Positions 1-7,629 of a stretch of 64,000 nucleotides of DNA are shown piece by piece. The first letter of the stretch is position 1; every line of letters begins with the position of its first letter. The stretch is from Clostridium estertheticum subsp. estertheticum (GTDB lineage Bacteria; Bacillota; Clostridia; Clostridiales; Clostridiaceae), in assembly GCF_001877035.1 (NCBI RefSeq), contig NZ_CP015756.1, positions 1,789,001 to 1,853,000 on the forward strand. Direction: 5' to 3'. The notes beneath the pieces were generated by a model. It did not search any database. It was not told where the DNA came from and saw nothing but the letters and a program-made list of their open reading frames with translations. The translations under genes were made by a program, and so were the position numbers.

Positions 1-19
1 TTAGACATGGGGCATTCGC

Positions 20-568
20 CTATTTCCAAATAGAATCACGAGGAATGATTTTCATAAGACATATATCGTCACCCATTTTTATACTTTTTAATAATTCTAC
101 ATCGACTTCACAGGCAAAAGCTTTTTCGAAAAGAACTTTACTGTACCCTACAGTGCATTGACACCATGTATCCGTATTTAAGTTATTCACATCGGCAAGC
201 ATCGGACAAGGGCAAAACGGAAATTGTAGATAGAGTTCCCCCTTTGTGTAAGATAGTCCAGCTGCATTTGCTTTATCTTGGTTTGCAAATTCTTCTAAAT
301 TAGACGATAATGCAACCAGTTCTTGAACTAACGCTAATTTTTCATCCATCCCATATCCACATTGACAGTTCATTCTAATCTGCTTAACGGTAGACCTATC
401 AAAGTTGATTTCTAGTCTGTTCATGGTGGATTTCACCCATGTCGTATTATCTTCTGATGAAGATAGTTCGTGTTCTCCATATACAATTTTTGTTGCCATT
501 TTATCGTCACTCGCATTTTTTACGGCACCAAAAATTACTTGCTCTTGTATTTTTCTAATATCATACAT
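20..568 (-). CDS. DUF6144-like cysteine-rich protein
   Basis: This 182-residue soluble protein has three cysteine clusters: NCQCGYGM near residue 68, FCPCPML near residue 118 and WCQCTVGY near residue 135. I recall this arrangement from the uncharacterised DUF6144 family of clostridia and relatives; no biochemical role is known to me. The repeated C-x-C pairs suggest metal or redox chemistry, but that is inference. There is no signal peptide or membrane segment. The start is an ATG behind a GAGG-like site. Just upstream on the same strand lies a broken DUF1062-like fragment, so the gene may once have been part of a small operon. Confidence 0.7.
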   Translation of the reverse strand: MYDIRKIQEQVIFGAVKNASDDKMATKIVYGEHELSSSEDNTTWVKSTMNRLEINFDRSTVKQIRMNCQCGYGMDEKLALVQELVALSSNLEEFANQDKANAAGLSYTKGELYLQFPFCPCPMLADVNNLNTDTWCQCTVGYSKVLFEKAFACEVDVELLKSIKMGDDICLMKIIPRDSIWK

Positions 569-584
569 ATTAAAACCTCATTTT

Positions 585-698
585 CTAAATTTTTTGTGAG
601 CTGTGGTTAAGGTATGCTGTCTTTTTACCACACTTCTTACAATATTTAATTGCAGGTGCTGGGGATAGATACTGTATATCTCAGGTTAACTTTTGCAT
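585..698 (-). pseudogene. Truncated DUF1062-like zinc-ribbon fragment
   Basis: On the minus strand an ATG at 698 opens MQKLT, then a TGA at 681-683, then an open stretch with AIKYCKKCGKKTAY ending at a TAG at 585-587. DUF1062 proteins typically start with a tryptophan at this spot followed by an AP-rich stretch and a CxxC zinc ribbon, so the TGA may be a TGG-to-TGA nonsense change. The rest of the protein (normally over 150 residues) is missing. The family assignment is from memory of the family's N-terminus and is moderately uncertain. Confidence 0.4.
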
Positions 699-716
699 GA
701 AAATTTATCTTTTCTA

Positions 717-767
717 TTAGTAATTAATAGGAAAGATAACGGGTGGATTGTCACAAAAATTTTTCAT
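717..767 (-). CDS. 16-residue micro-ORF with good ribosome binding site
   Basis: The minus strand carries AGGAGG seven bases before ATG at 767 and encodes MKNFCDNPPVIFPINY before a TAA. The ribosome binding site is as strong as those of the real genes here. It could be a leader peptide or the surviving start of a deleted gene; the DUF1062-like fragment lies immediately downstream. No function is proposed. Confidence 0.25.
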   Translation of the reverse strand: MKNFCDNPPVIFPINY

Positions 768-849
768 TATAAGTCCTCCTATTATAGTATTTTTTCTACT
801 TAAAGTGTACCAGCTGAGAATACAAAGCTAAACCTTAAAGACAGTTAAT

Positions 850-895
850 AAAAAATAATGAGCCAGTACAGTAACAAAACTGCATTGGCTCATCT
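850..895 (-). terminator. Stem-loop with U-tract on minus strand
   Basis: ATGAGCCA at 852-859 pairs with TGGCTCAT near 885-892 around an imperfect CAGT/ACTG inner stem. Read on the minus strand it is followed by TTATTTTTTATT, as for a Rho-independent terminator. It sits just beyond a decayed open frame (923 to about 1060) and shows that a minus-strand gene once ended here. Confidence 0.5.
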
Positions 896-922
896 CGAAA
901 ATTAAGCACTACTTTTTGTTCC

Positions 923-1080
923 CTAATTATCCTTTGTATACTTTTTAAGGACAAAAATATTTTTCAGATAAATCTTTTTAATTATGACCCGCCAAATAGT
1001 CTTCATAAATATGTGTATTTCGTTTATATAATTCTTGTCGGGTAGAGGTTTTGGCTCCCCATTAAAAAGAATTGTAAATA
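923..1080 (-). pseudogene. C-terminal remnant of an unidentified protein
   Basis: A minus-strand open frame without a credible start runs to a TAG at 923-925 and contains NGEPKPLPDKNYIN and a basic tail KTIWRVIIKK. It is followed by a terminator hairpin at 850-895, which is what the end of a real gene would look like. I do not recognise the parent protein. Confidence 0.25.
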
Positions 1081-1118
1081 TACATAATTTATGGTAATTA
1101 TGTTATGATTGAATATAT
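1080..1118 (+). promoter_or_regulatory. Extended -10 promoter-like motif, copy 1
   Basis: The stretch AATTTATGGTAATTATG followed by TTATGATTGAATATA resembles two other plus-strand sites near 11088 and 23189. The TGnTATrrT part looks like an extended -10 element; no good -35 is seen. It lies about 90 bases before the SRPBCC gene. Confidence 0.35.
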
Positions 1119-1204
1119 ATTATTAGTCGAAATTGTAATCAGCTGCGAACTAATGGTTATCATAAAATCTTACCGATAAATAATAATTTGAAAGGCGGGA
1201 TAGA

Positions 1205-1609
1205 ATGGCAATCGCAAATGCAAAAGTAACTTTAAAGGAAGATATAAAAACGGTTTGGAAAATAGTAACTTCTCTTGAGAATTATGCATGGAGAAGTGAT
1301 TTGAGAGAAATTCAGGTTTTAGAAGCAGGAAAAAAATTTATAGAATATACAAAAGAAGGATATGCTACAACTTTCACAATAACTACGTTTGAACCTATGA
1401 AACGGTATGAGTTTGATATGGATAATAACAACATGTGTGGGCATTGGACGGGATTATTTTCAAAGACAGATAATAAGACAGAGATAAATTTTACGGAAAA
1501 TATAACTCCAAAGAAGTGGATAATGAAACCTTTTGTAGGAATATATTTAAAGAAACAGCAGGCTGCTTATATTTTAGATTTAAGAAAAGCAATTGATGAA
1601 AAACAATGA
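1205..1609 (+). CDS. SRPBCC-family ligand-binding protein
   Basis: The 134-residue protein has the pattern of a polyketide cyclase/START-like SRPBCC domain: an N-terminal strand IANAKVTLKEDIKTVWKIVT with a helix after DIKTVW, beta strands through the middle (FTITTFEPMKRYEF, TEINFTENI) and a long C-terminal helix (YLKKQQAAYILDLRKAI) that lines the cavity. The family binds hydrophobic ligands; the ligand here cannot be told. It is cytoplasmic. ATG follows AAAGGCGGG. The GNAT gene begins 61 bases downstream and may be co-transcribed. Confidence 0.75.
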   Translation: MAIANAKVTLKEDIKTVWKIVTSLENYAWRSDLREIQVLEAGKKFIEYTKEGYATTFTITTFEPMKRYEFDMDNNNMCGHWTGLFSKTDNKTEINFTENITPKKWIMKPFVGIYLKKQQAAYILDLRKAIDEKQ

Positions 1610-1670
1610 CTTGTGATGAAATTATTTTGGAATTGAAGTCCATAAGTTCTGAGAAATAGAAAGGAGATTT

Positions 1671-2441
1671 ATGTGTAAAATTAACGATTTCGCACTTATT
1701 ATTGAAAAGAACCTAATCAATTTATGTATTAAAGCTGCAAATATATCGTGTGGAGAAGTTGTAAAACAAGATTACTATTCATGGGCTAAGAATTCATATC
1801 TGGAAGGGTATAATAAAGTTTTTGATATGAATATTCCATTAGCTGATATTAAAGAAGTAATCATGCTATTACGTAAAAATATAGAACTTGAAATAGCTCC
1901 AAAACACTTATTAATAAATTCATATACCCAAGCAATAATTTTGGAAGATTATTTAAAGAGTCTCAATTTTAATATGTTTTATCAACAGTCTGGGATGGCT
2001 ATTGACTTAGCTTCATTCAAATTTGAAAACAATGACAACATAGGTGAAATTAGAACTATAAAAAGTGCTAGTGAGCTTGAAAAGTGGATATTAATAACTG
2101 AAGAAGCATTCAAAAAGAAAAGAAATTCGCATATGTATAAAATGTTTCTAAGCGAAAATGATATTAGATTCTACGGATGTTATTACAAAGATAAAATTGT
2201 GGCTACTCTAATGCTTTATATTAAAGATGCAATTGCAGGGATTCATTTAGTCGGTACAGCTAATGAATTTAGGGGGAAAGGGTTTGGAACGTTGATTACA
2301 ATGACGGCGTTAAGAGATGCTAAGGACTTGGGTTGTAAGTATAGTGTTTTACAAGCCTCGGATATGGGCAAAAGTGTATATAAGAGTATTGGATTTAAGG
2401 AATATTGTAAGATAAGACACTGGGAGTATAATAGGTTGTAA
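1671..2441 (+). CDS. GNAT-family N-acetyltransferase
   Basis: This 256-residue protein has a C-terminal GNAT domain: the acetyl-CoA-binding motif A is visible as FRGKGFGTLITMTAL (R-x-x-G-x-G) near residue 200, followed by the GCKYSVLQAS strand and SVYKSIGFKEY, the usual GNAT end. The N-terminal half is a divergent region, so the whole resembles two-domain GNATs acting on unknown small substrates. ATG follows AGAAAGGAG with good spacing. It lies directly after the SRPBCC gene in the same direction; downstream are only gene fragments. Confidence 0.8.
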   Translation: MCKINDFALIIEKNLINLCIKAANISCGEVVKQDYYSWAKNSYLEGYNKVFDMNIPLADIKEVIMLLRKNIELEIAPKHLLINSYTQAIILEDYLKSLNFNMFYQQSGMAIDLASFKFENNDNIGEIRTIKSASELEKWILITEEAFKKKRNSHMYKMFLSENDIRFYGCYYKDKIVATLMLYIKDAIAGIHLVGTANEFRGKGFGTLITMTALRDAKDLGCKYSVLQASDMGKSVYKSIGFKEYCKIRHWEYNRL

Positions 2442-2486
2442 ATTCATATGGATACATTTGGAGTATCTAAAAGAAGGGGGAGTTTT

Positions 2487-2522
2487 ATGAACATTTATTT
2501 CATAAGACATTGTCAAAAATAA
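2487..2522 (+). pseudogene. N-terminal stub of a histidine phosphatase
   Basis: AAGGGGGAG precedes ATG at 2487, which encodes MNIYFIRHCQK and then a TAA. MxIYFIRHCQ/E is the typical start of the histidine phosphatase (phosphoglycerate-mutase-like) superfamily, where the RH pair contains the catalytic histidine. Everything after residue 11 is gone. About 35 bases on, another GAGGAG-led ATG (2557) encodes only seven codons, showing further decay. Confidence 0.45.
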
Positions 2523-2588
2523 AGCTTTTTTATTTGTAGAGGAGAAAATTAAAACAATGAATTATTTTACTAAAGAATAGTATGTATT

Positions 2589-2804
2589 GTGCAAAAAAAC
2601 CAAAGAAATCATATGGTTAAGTTGAATATGAATCATATGGAACTTAAAAAGTCATCAATAGAATTTTTAAGATATATTCCAATAGCTAAAATTATTTATA
2701 TAAATGGTGATATTGATTATTTAAGGTCAATTAAAAATAAAATCAGGTTAATTACTAAAGACTCAATTAGTGTAAGTTATTCAGCAAATTGCTGTTGGAG
2801 ATAG
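2589..2804 (+). CDS. Short ORF of unknown status, possible frameshift partner
   Basis: The 71-codon frame has no clear ribosome binding site and ends inside the start of the next membrane-protein ORF in another frame. Its sequence is lysine- and isoleucine-rich and not recognised. It may be an N-terminal piece of the downstream gene separated by a frameshift, or chance coding in AT-rich decayed DNA. Confidence 0.2.
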   Translation: MQKNQRNHMVKLNMNHMELKKSSIEFLRYIPIAKIIYINGDIDYLRSIKNKIRLITKDSISVSYSANCCWR

Positions 2805-3583
2805 CTATAGAGTTTCTCATTCTAAAATTAATTGGTTATTACTTATTAGGTAGTTTTAGGTTTAACTTTAACAAAATTGCATTACCAGTTGGATTTATTG
2901 CTTATTTGGTGTTTTTTAGACCGAAGATTAATAAACCTGTTAAAAAAGCATTAGCATCTTTAGGCTTGTTTGTATTTATTTGTGGGTTATTAATTCCTGT
3001 TATTCAAAAATCTTATTTTGAAAGACAAAGAGTAGTAAATGCCTCTAGTAATAATATATTTACAATTAATTTAAAGAGAGATCATAATGCAATAAAGCAT
3101 AAGCTAGGTATTAATGAATCTACAAAGATAGAAGATTTTGTTGCCAGCTTTGAGAAATCAGGAGCAATAAAGGAATTAAGATATGAGTTCCTAACTAATG
3201 ATAATAAAGGTATTGTTTTATATAATGTAAACTTTTCATCTGATAAAAATCAGTATATTATAAATACAACTAAAGTTAGTGAATGGGTACAGTATGATAG
3301 ATTAATCACTGAGGAACAATTCTTTTACGCTCTGAAATATTTAGATTTAAAGAAAGTAAAACCCAAGGTGGAATATCCATACTATTCTATTAGATGCAGT
3401 GGGGATTGCACAAGTTCAAGTTGGAACGCACAAGATTCTAATAACTTTTTAATTACGGATAAGGGTATTAATAAGCTTAATAACAAAGACTTGCCTGTTA
3501 ACGGATATACTTTTTGGATTTATGGTAACACAACTTCCTATGGTGATAGTTACAAATCATATATTCTTCCTATTCCTAAGTAA
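2789..3583 (+). CDS. Hypothetical membrane protein
   Basis: The first ~75 residues hold two or three hydrophobic segments (around residues 5-22, 27-43 and 54-72), followed by a ~190-residue hydrophilic part that would lie on one face of the membrane and ends in YILPIPK. Two cysteines sit close together in RCSGDCTSSSW. No family is recognised. The start is doubtful: the frame opens at TTG without a ribosome binding site, directly after a short out-of-frame ORF, so the true N-terminus may have been lost by frameshift. Confidence 0.45.
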   Translation: MLLEIAIEFLILKLIGYYLLGSFRFNFNKIALPVGFIAYLVFFRPKINKPVKKALASLGLFVFICGLLIPVIQKSYFERQRVVNASSNNIFTINLKRDHNAIKHKLGINESTKIEDFVASFEKSGAIKELRYEFLTNDNKGIVLYNVNFSSDKNQYIINTTKVSEWVQYDRLITEEQFFYALKYLDLKKVKPKVEYPYYSIRCSGDCTSSSWNAQDSNNFLITDKGINKLNNKDLPVNGYTFWIYGNTTSYGDSYKSYILPIPK

Positions 3584-3783
3584 TATATAACATCATATAA
3601 TTAAAAATATCATTACTCTAAGTTAAAATGATGATTATAATTGTATCTTTCTTTATAATTATGCTTGGTACTAATATTATCCATAATTATGATATCAATG
3701 AGTTCAATATATATACTTGGGGGTAATTAGTACTTAGTTATATTATATTCTTACATAAATCTTGTGTAATTAGGCGGAACTCA

Positions 3784-4074
3784 ATGGAATTAAAATATGA
3801 TGAAACAATTTACATTATTTCAGGAACGTGCGGGGTTGGAAAATCTTCTGTAGCACATAAATTAGCCCGAAAGTACGTATTGAGTGCCCATATAAATGCG
3901 GACAAATTATATCACATGGTTGTAGGTGGACAGATTGCGCCTTGGAAGGACGATGGTATTTACATAAAACTTTTGTGGATTAAAATAAATAGTATAGTTG
4001 AAAATTTCATTATAAATGGTTTTGTAACTGTTATAGATATAACAATAAATCGACAAATGAAAAGTGAGGGGTAA
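3784..4074 (+). pseudogene. Truncated P-loop kinase-like ATPase
   Basis: The 96-residue product starts with IYIISGTCGVGKSS, a Walker A P-loop of small kinase/AAA type, and continues with HINADKLYHMV. Proteins of this sort (shikimate- or adenylate-kinase-like) are normally about 160-190 residues with a LID and a second half. This one stops soon after FVTVIDITI, where the Walker B-like strand would be. I read it as a gene cut short and joined to the zinc-ribbon fragment that starts two bases later. Confidence 0.5.
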
Positions 4075-4075
4075 T

Positions 4076-4207
4076 ATGAAAAACACAAAAACATGTTCCA
4101 AATGTAATTCAAAGAATATTATAAGAATACCGGGTAAATTTGGAGGATTTGGCTCGGGTAACAATATTTCGTGGGGAATTTCAGGCTATGAATGCAGATC
4201 GTTTTGA
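4076..4207 (+). pseudogene. Truncated zinc-ribbon protein
   Basis: GAGGGG precedes ATG at 4076; the 43-codon frame reads MKNTKTCSKCNSKNIIRIPG and then a glycine-rich stretch ending at TGA. Clostridia have small zinc-ribbon proteins with this N-terminal CxxC half, followed by a second CxxC. Here the second half is garbled (only one cysteine remains), so the ribbon could not close. The family match is from memory of the N-terminal pattern. Confidence 0.4.
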
Positions 4208-4300
4208 TGTTGAAGAATATTATAAGTGTAATTGAGTTGATTTCTTTTATTAGTTTATAGTAGGAGCAACTAAATCATTTATAATTATGTAGTTGGAAAG

Positions 4301-4335
4301 GGTTAACAGTTCTAATATTTCAAAAATTGTTAACC
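4301..4335. terminator. Hairpin between convergent genes
   Basis: GGTTAACA at 4301-4308 pairs with TGTTAACC at 4328-4335. It lies 20 bases beyond the stop of the minus-strand flavodoxin-like gene. The U-tract is poor in both directions, so terminator function is only likely from position. Confidence 0.35.
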
Positions 4336-4354
4336 TTCATACTTAATGAAACAT

Positions 4355-5026
4355 TTAAGTCAGGTAAGGCTTTTTATACAAGTCATTCTTAGATAACCCA
4401 TTTTTCTTTGCAGTATTTATCCAATTTGATTTTCCGATTTTCCTAAATAAACATATTGGAAAGTTTGGTGATGCATATTTATTTTCAACAAGTGTCTCAA
4501 TGTTGTTTTCAATATCCTTATTAATTTCGTAAAGTGAAGAGTATACTTTTGAGCATAGCCTTTGCATGAACTTTATGTCTTTTGTTGCGCCTACTATCTC
4601 TCCCATACCTATTGAAGCAGCGAATCTCCAATTTAAATTCAATCTAACACAAAAGTTTTTTAACACTCGAATAGCTTCATCATTTATTGTAGGTTCGGGA
4701 AACCCGCAATTTATAATGGCGTATACTCGTACATTTTTAGGTGATTTATTATTGTTTTTGAAGTACATATAATAATCTTCTAAAAATCTCATTAATACAC
4801 CAGGTAGAGAAAAAACATATAGAGGGAAGGCAAAAACGATGACATCTGCATGGGACATTGTTTTAAAATCCTCTTCAATTTTGCCAGAATGAATACTTGA
4901 GGTAACATGAATATAAAATTTATTATAATTGTTTTCATTCATATCTTCATCCAGTCTGTTAAGAAAAAGGAGTGAATTTGATCCTTTTCCTTTGGGACTT
5001 CCATTAATAAAACAAATATTTTTCAT
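4355..5026 (-). CDS. Flavodoxin-fold NAD(P)H-dependent oxidoreductase
   Basis: The 223-residue protein begins MKNICFINGSPKGKGSNSLL, the FMN phosphate-binding loop (GSPKGKGS) of NADPH-dependent FMN reductases. It then shows AFPLYVFSLPGVLMRFLED (the FMN-contacting loop and following helix) and VYAIINCGFPE. It is cytoplasmic and probably transfers electrons from NAD(P)H through FMN to an unknown acceptor. ATG follows AGGAGAGG. It lies 18 bases downstream of a second flavodoxin-like gene and behind a PadR regulator on the same strand. Confidence 0.75.
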   Translation of the reverse strand: MKNICFINGSPKGKGSNSLLFLNRLDEDMNENNYNKFYIHVTSSIHSGKIEEDFKTMSHADVIVFAFPLYVFSLPGVLMRFLEDYYMYFKNNNKSPKNVRVYAIINCGFPEPTINDEAIRVLKNFCVRLNLNWRFAASIGMGEIVGATKDIKFMQRLCSKVYSSLYEINKDIENNIETLVENKYASPNFPICLFRKIGKSNWINTAKKNGLSKNDLYKKPYLT

Positions 5027-5044
5027 AATAATAAACCTCTCCTT

Positions 5045-5581
5045 CTACAATATCTGATTTATAATATTTTCATTATCTTTATCTGAAACGGATAGTAAAA
5101 CTTTATCAAAGCTTTTAGTATACTTACCACTGGTTAAAGTAATAAATGTGTCTTTTTCTTCTTTTGTTAAGTCATCACTATAGCCTATCAATACTTGCTT
5201 TGGGTATTTCTCATATCTTTTAGGATGAGCTGTGGTACCATTCTTTTTTTCAAAGAAAGGTAAAACAGTTGGGATAAATCTATCTATGACATTTTTTATA
5301 TTAGAGCTATATTGTCCAAAAACTACTGGAGTAAGATAAATAGCTAAATCTGAATTAACATATGCTTTATTAATGTTATTTAATGAATCATCAATAACAC
5401 ATTCTCCAGGAGTTTTTATCCAGCATCCAAAACACCCTATGCAGTTTTTTACGTTATCTCTATTAATTTCAAACAATTTTATTTTAATATTTTTTTGTAA
5501 AAATAGGTTCATCAATGATCTCTGTAAAGCTTCACTATTTTCAGTTTTAAGATCACTATCACAAATAAGTATAGCTTTCAT
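5045..5581 (-). CDS. Flavodoxin-family protein with CxxC motif
   Basis: The protein (about 178 residues from ATG 5581) has a flavodoxin-like fold: MKAILICDSDLKTENSEALQ, then NCIGCFGCWIKTPGECVIDD, typical of NAD(P)H-dependent iron-sulfur flavoproteins and related reductases, then YLTPVVFGQYSSNIKNVIDRF. The cysteines (CIGCFGC plus a later one) may hold a cluster or act in redox. An in-frame TTG at 5593 abuts the AGGAG site without spacing, so ATG 5581 is preferred. It precedes the second reductase by 18 bases, forming an operon. A TATCCTATAGGATA palindrome sits just upstream. Confidence 0.72.
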   Translation of the reverse strand: MKAILICDSDLKTENSEALQRSLMNLFLQKNIKIKLFEINRDNVKNCIGCFGCWIKTPGECVIDDSLNNINKAYVNSDLAIYLTPVVFGQYSSNIKNVIDRFIPTVLPFFEKKNGTTAHPKRYEKYPKQVLIGYSDDLTKEEKDTFITLTSGKYTKSFDKVLLSVSDKDNENIINQIL

Positions 5582-5608
5582 TGTTAAAATCAACTCCTTT
5601 TATTATTT

Positions 5609-5622
5609 TATCCTATAGGATA
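5609..5622. promoter_or_regulatory. 14-bp perfect palindrome, possible operator
   Basis: TATCCTATAGGATA lies 28 bases upstream of the flavodoxin-like gene and overlaps an A/T-rich promoter-like stretch. A dimeric repressor such as the upstream PadR could bind here; that is inference from symmetry and position. Confidence 0.35.
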
Positions 5623-5766
5623 TAACATTAGTTACATCAATAGTTGTAACCGGTCTTTATATGTTTACTATGATAATAAAATATATAGGGGGTGCCACCA
5701 CATAGCCATCAAGCTACACAATACCTAATAACGGTTAGTTCTCCTTAAATGATGTACTTTTCTATA

Positions 5767-6285
5767 TTAGAGTTCTTTATTTAAATTATTAATATTATTT
5801 TTGTACCAATTTATAATATAATCATAAAGATCTAATCCAAAATTCAGAGTACAAAGTTCAAAGTTATTAGCATGATTAGTTAGCATTTTCCTAACTTGTA
5901 ATAAATTGATTTTTAATTTAGTTAAATCCTCTATGTAATTGCCTATTGAACTAATAATCTCTTCATTGGACAGGTTATCGAAGAAAAAAATTTTAGATAA
6001 AGCGCTTGCAGCACTAGTTTTGGAGGTCTCTATTGGAGCTCTAAGCCATGTCATAAATTCTTCTTTTCCTTGTTCTGCTATGTAATATACTTTTTTTAAT
6101 TTTCCATTTTCTACGATTTCGTCAAAACATATTAATTTTTTTTGTTCTAATCTTTTTAAAGAAGGATAAATGCTACCAAAGCTAGCATCCATAAAATTTG
6201 AGGTACTGATGCTCATCTTCTGCTTTATATCGTAACCTGTCATGTTCTCCGTCATAAGAAAACCAAGTATTATAAATTTAGTCAT
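5767..6285 (-). CDS. PadR-family transcriptional regulator
   Basis: The 172-residue protein shows the PadR winged helix: ILGFLMTENMTGYDIKQKM, then SFGSIYPSLKRLEQKKLI (the recognition helix and wing) and the KKVYYIAEQGKEEFMTWL turn. A C-terminal helical part (about residues 90-172) forms the dimer arm. PadR proteins repress neighbouring detoxification or transport genes. It is followed on the same strand by two flavodoxin-like genes, its likely targets. A 21-bp palindrome lies about 45 bases upstream and suggests autoregulation. Confidence 0.85.
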   Translation of the reverse strand: MTKFIILGFLMTENMTGYDIKQKMSISTSNFMDASFGSIYPSLKRLEQKKLICFDEIVENGKLKKVYYIAEQGKEEFMTWLRAPIETSKTSAASALSKIFFFDNLSNEEIISSIGNYIEDLTKLKINLLQVRKMLTNHANNFELCTLNFGLDLYDYIINWYKNNINNLNKEL

Positions 6286-6328
6286 TTAAGTTAGCTCCTT
6301 TTATACATTACACATAATATCATGATGA

Positions 6329-6349
6329 TATATATCGTAACGATATATA
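6329..6349. promoter_or_regulatory. Palindromic operator upstream of PadR gene
   Basis: The 21-bp palindrome TATATATCGTAACGATATATA is centred on A 6339 with ten paired bases per side. It sits in the promoter region of the PadR gene and is the best candidate site for that regulator. The G+C core ATCGTAACGAT stands out in otherwise A/T-only sequence. Confidence 0.5.
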
Positions 6350-6478
6350 ATCTTATAATGATATTGTACATATTTATACTTGTTTTGTAAATGTTTTTTT
6401 TATTTCAATATAATTACAAGGATAAGACACATCTTCTTATATTACAATACTTTCAGTAAACTAGTCCAAAACAAAAAA

Positions 6479-6498
6479 TACCCCTTCCATCAGGGGTA
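6479..6498. repeat. TACCCC/GGGGTA hairpin, relative of the 61-kb repeats
   Basis: TACCCC and GGGGTA flank an 8-base loop and are followed by ACAATTATTA. The direct repeats at 61031 and 61869 have the same GGGGTAAC-nGTTAT ending with a tighter palindrome. It lies between the PadR gene and the end of the ABC operon and may act as a terminator for the latter. Confidence 0.3.
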
Positions 6499-6583
6499 AC
6501 AATTATTACGGTGTTTCTGATTAAATTTATCAACATTCACCTACACAAACCTTTCGCATAATTTGTTGTACCAGTATAATGTT

Positions 6584-7487
6584 ACCATAAAGTTACAAAC
6601 TTAATCTAAATTTTCTAAGGAATAGTTTATATGTTCCAAAACATAATACTATCCAAAGTACAATCCAATATAGAAAAACTTTTATGAAAGTATAATTTCT
6701 ACCAAATATACAAGGTCCAAGCATTTGAATCGGACTAATACGATAATAAATACTATTTCCATCGCCTATAAACATAAGTAATTGTCCAATAAATAGATAT
6801 ACAATCCAAGGGATACTTTGAGCTGCAAATACATTCTTAAATATATTTGATGTTATAAGACATGAAACAGCTATAACCATGGAAATAACACTAAAAAATA
6901 TCATTATAATAAATATATAAACAAATGGATTGCTTACATATAGATTTAAAGAAATGTTGGGTAATTGGTCACCTATTTGTGGTTTCGGTGGCAAAGAATA
7001 TGTACTTGTAAAAATACTGTACAAAAATGCAACTAATTGAAATACTAAAGTAACTATAAATGCTACAAAAGATACAGCTATAGTTTTATATTTAATAAAT
7101 TCTTTATGAGTTATTCTTGAAAGTGAAAATTGAAAAAAAACTGTTTTGTAATCTAAAAATAATGAATCACCAAATATAAATATAATTACTAAAGGAAAAA
7201 TCAAAGGCATGTAACTATGCATAGGAAAGCATAAAGTTTTAAGATAATTAATAAAAAAATTATTTTGATCTATAGTAGTGTACCCTATGTTATAAATAAT
7301 TGATATATGAATAAAAGCCGCCATGAAAACTATAAAAGCTAATAATGTCTGCCATCTACAAATTCTCCTAAATTCTATTTTAACAAATCGTTTAACCATA
7401 TTATATACTCCTTAATTTTCTAATTTTTTGAAATTTTATAATCACTATGTGCTACAAATATAAGTGAAATAGCTATGTTTATTAAAG
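6584..7487. repeat. Tandem duplication unit, copy A
   Basis: This unit of about 0.9 kb matches 7630 to about 8540. It begins ACCATAAAGTTACAAAC just beyond the permease stop. It ends inside a duplicated tail of the preceding permease gene (…CACTATGTGCTACAAATATAAG), which has no function here. The 3-base length difference inside the coding part equals one codon. Confidence 0.75.
6593..7399 (-). CDS. ABC transporter permease (duplicate copy A)
   Basis: The 268-residue integral membrane protein has about six hydrophobic segments (near residues 15-35, 55-78, 105-128, 155-185, 195-212 and 235-255). It resembles ABC-2/LanE-G-type permeases of lantibiotic and bacitracin exporters. It is a near copy of the next gene upstream (7639-8448), with N- and C-terminal parts almost identical and differences around IYNIGYTTIDQ and the LPPKPQIGDQLP loop, the likely outer loops. 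It is last in the operon and has its own AAGGAG site. The two copies may form a heteromeric permease or the second may be evolving new specificity. Confidence 0.75.
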   Translation of the reverse strand: MVKRFVKIEFRRICRWQTLLAFIVFMAAFIHISIIYNIGYTTIDQNNFFINYLKTLCFPMHSYMPLIFPLVIIFIFGDSLFLDYKTVFFQFSLSRITHKEFIKYKTIAVSFVAFIVTLVFQLVAFLYSIFTSTYSLPPKPQIGDQLPNISLNLYVSNPFVYIFIIMIFFSVISMVIAVSCLITSNIFKNVFAAQSIPWIVYLFIGQLLMFIGDGNSIYYRISPIQMLGPCIFGRNYTFIKVFLYWIVLWIVLCFGTYKLFLRKFRLSL

Positions 7488-7507
7488 AATACTTTTCAAC
7501 AGACTTT

Positions 7508-7603
7508 TTATGACTCTATCTGTAGTATAGATTTTATATAGTCTGAGGTAATGGAGTCTACTGAAAACTTTTCATCAATATACCTTACAATGTTTTCAAA
7601 CAT
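7508..7603 (-). pseudogene. 31-codon fragment between the permease copies
   Basis: Between the two duplicated units a minus-strand ATG at 7603 opens MFENIVRYIDEKFSVDSITS and ends at TAA 7508-7510. There is no ribosome binding site. The composition looks like real protein rather than chance, but no family is recognised. It marks DNA inserted or left over at the duplication joint. Confidence 0.2.
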
Positions 7604-7629
7604 ATATTGTAGAGTAATAAACATCTAAC

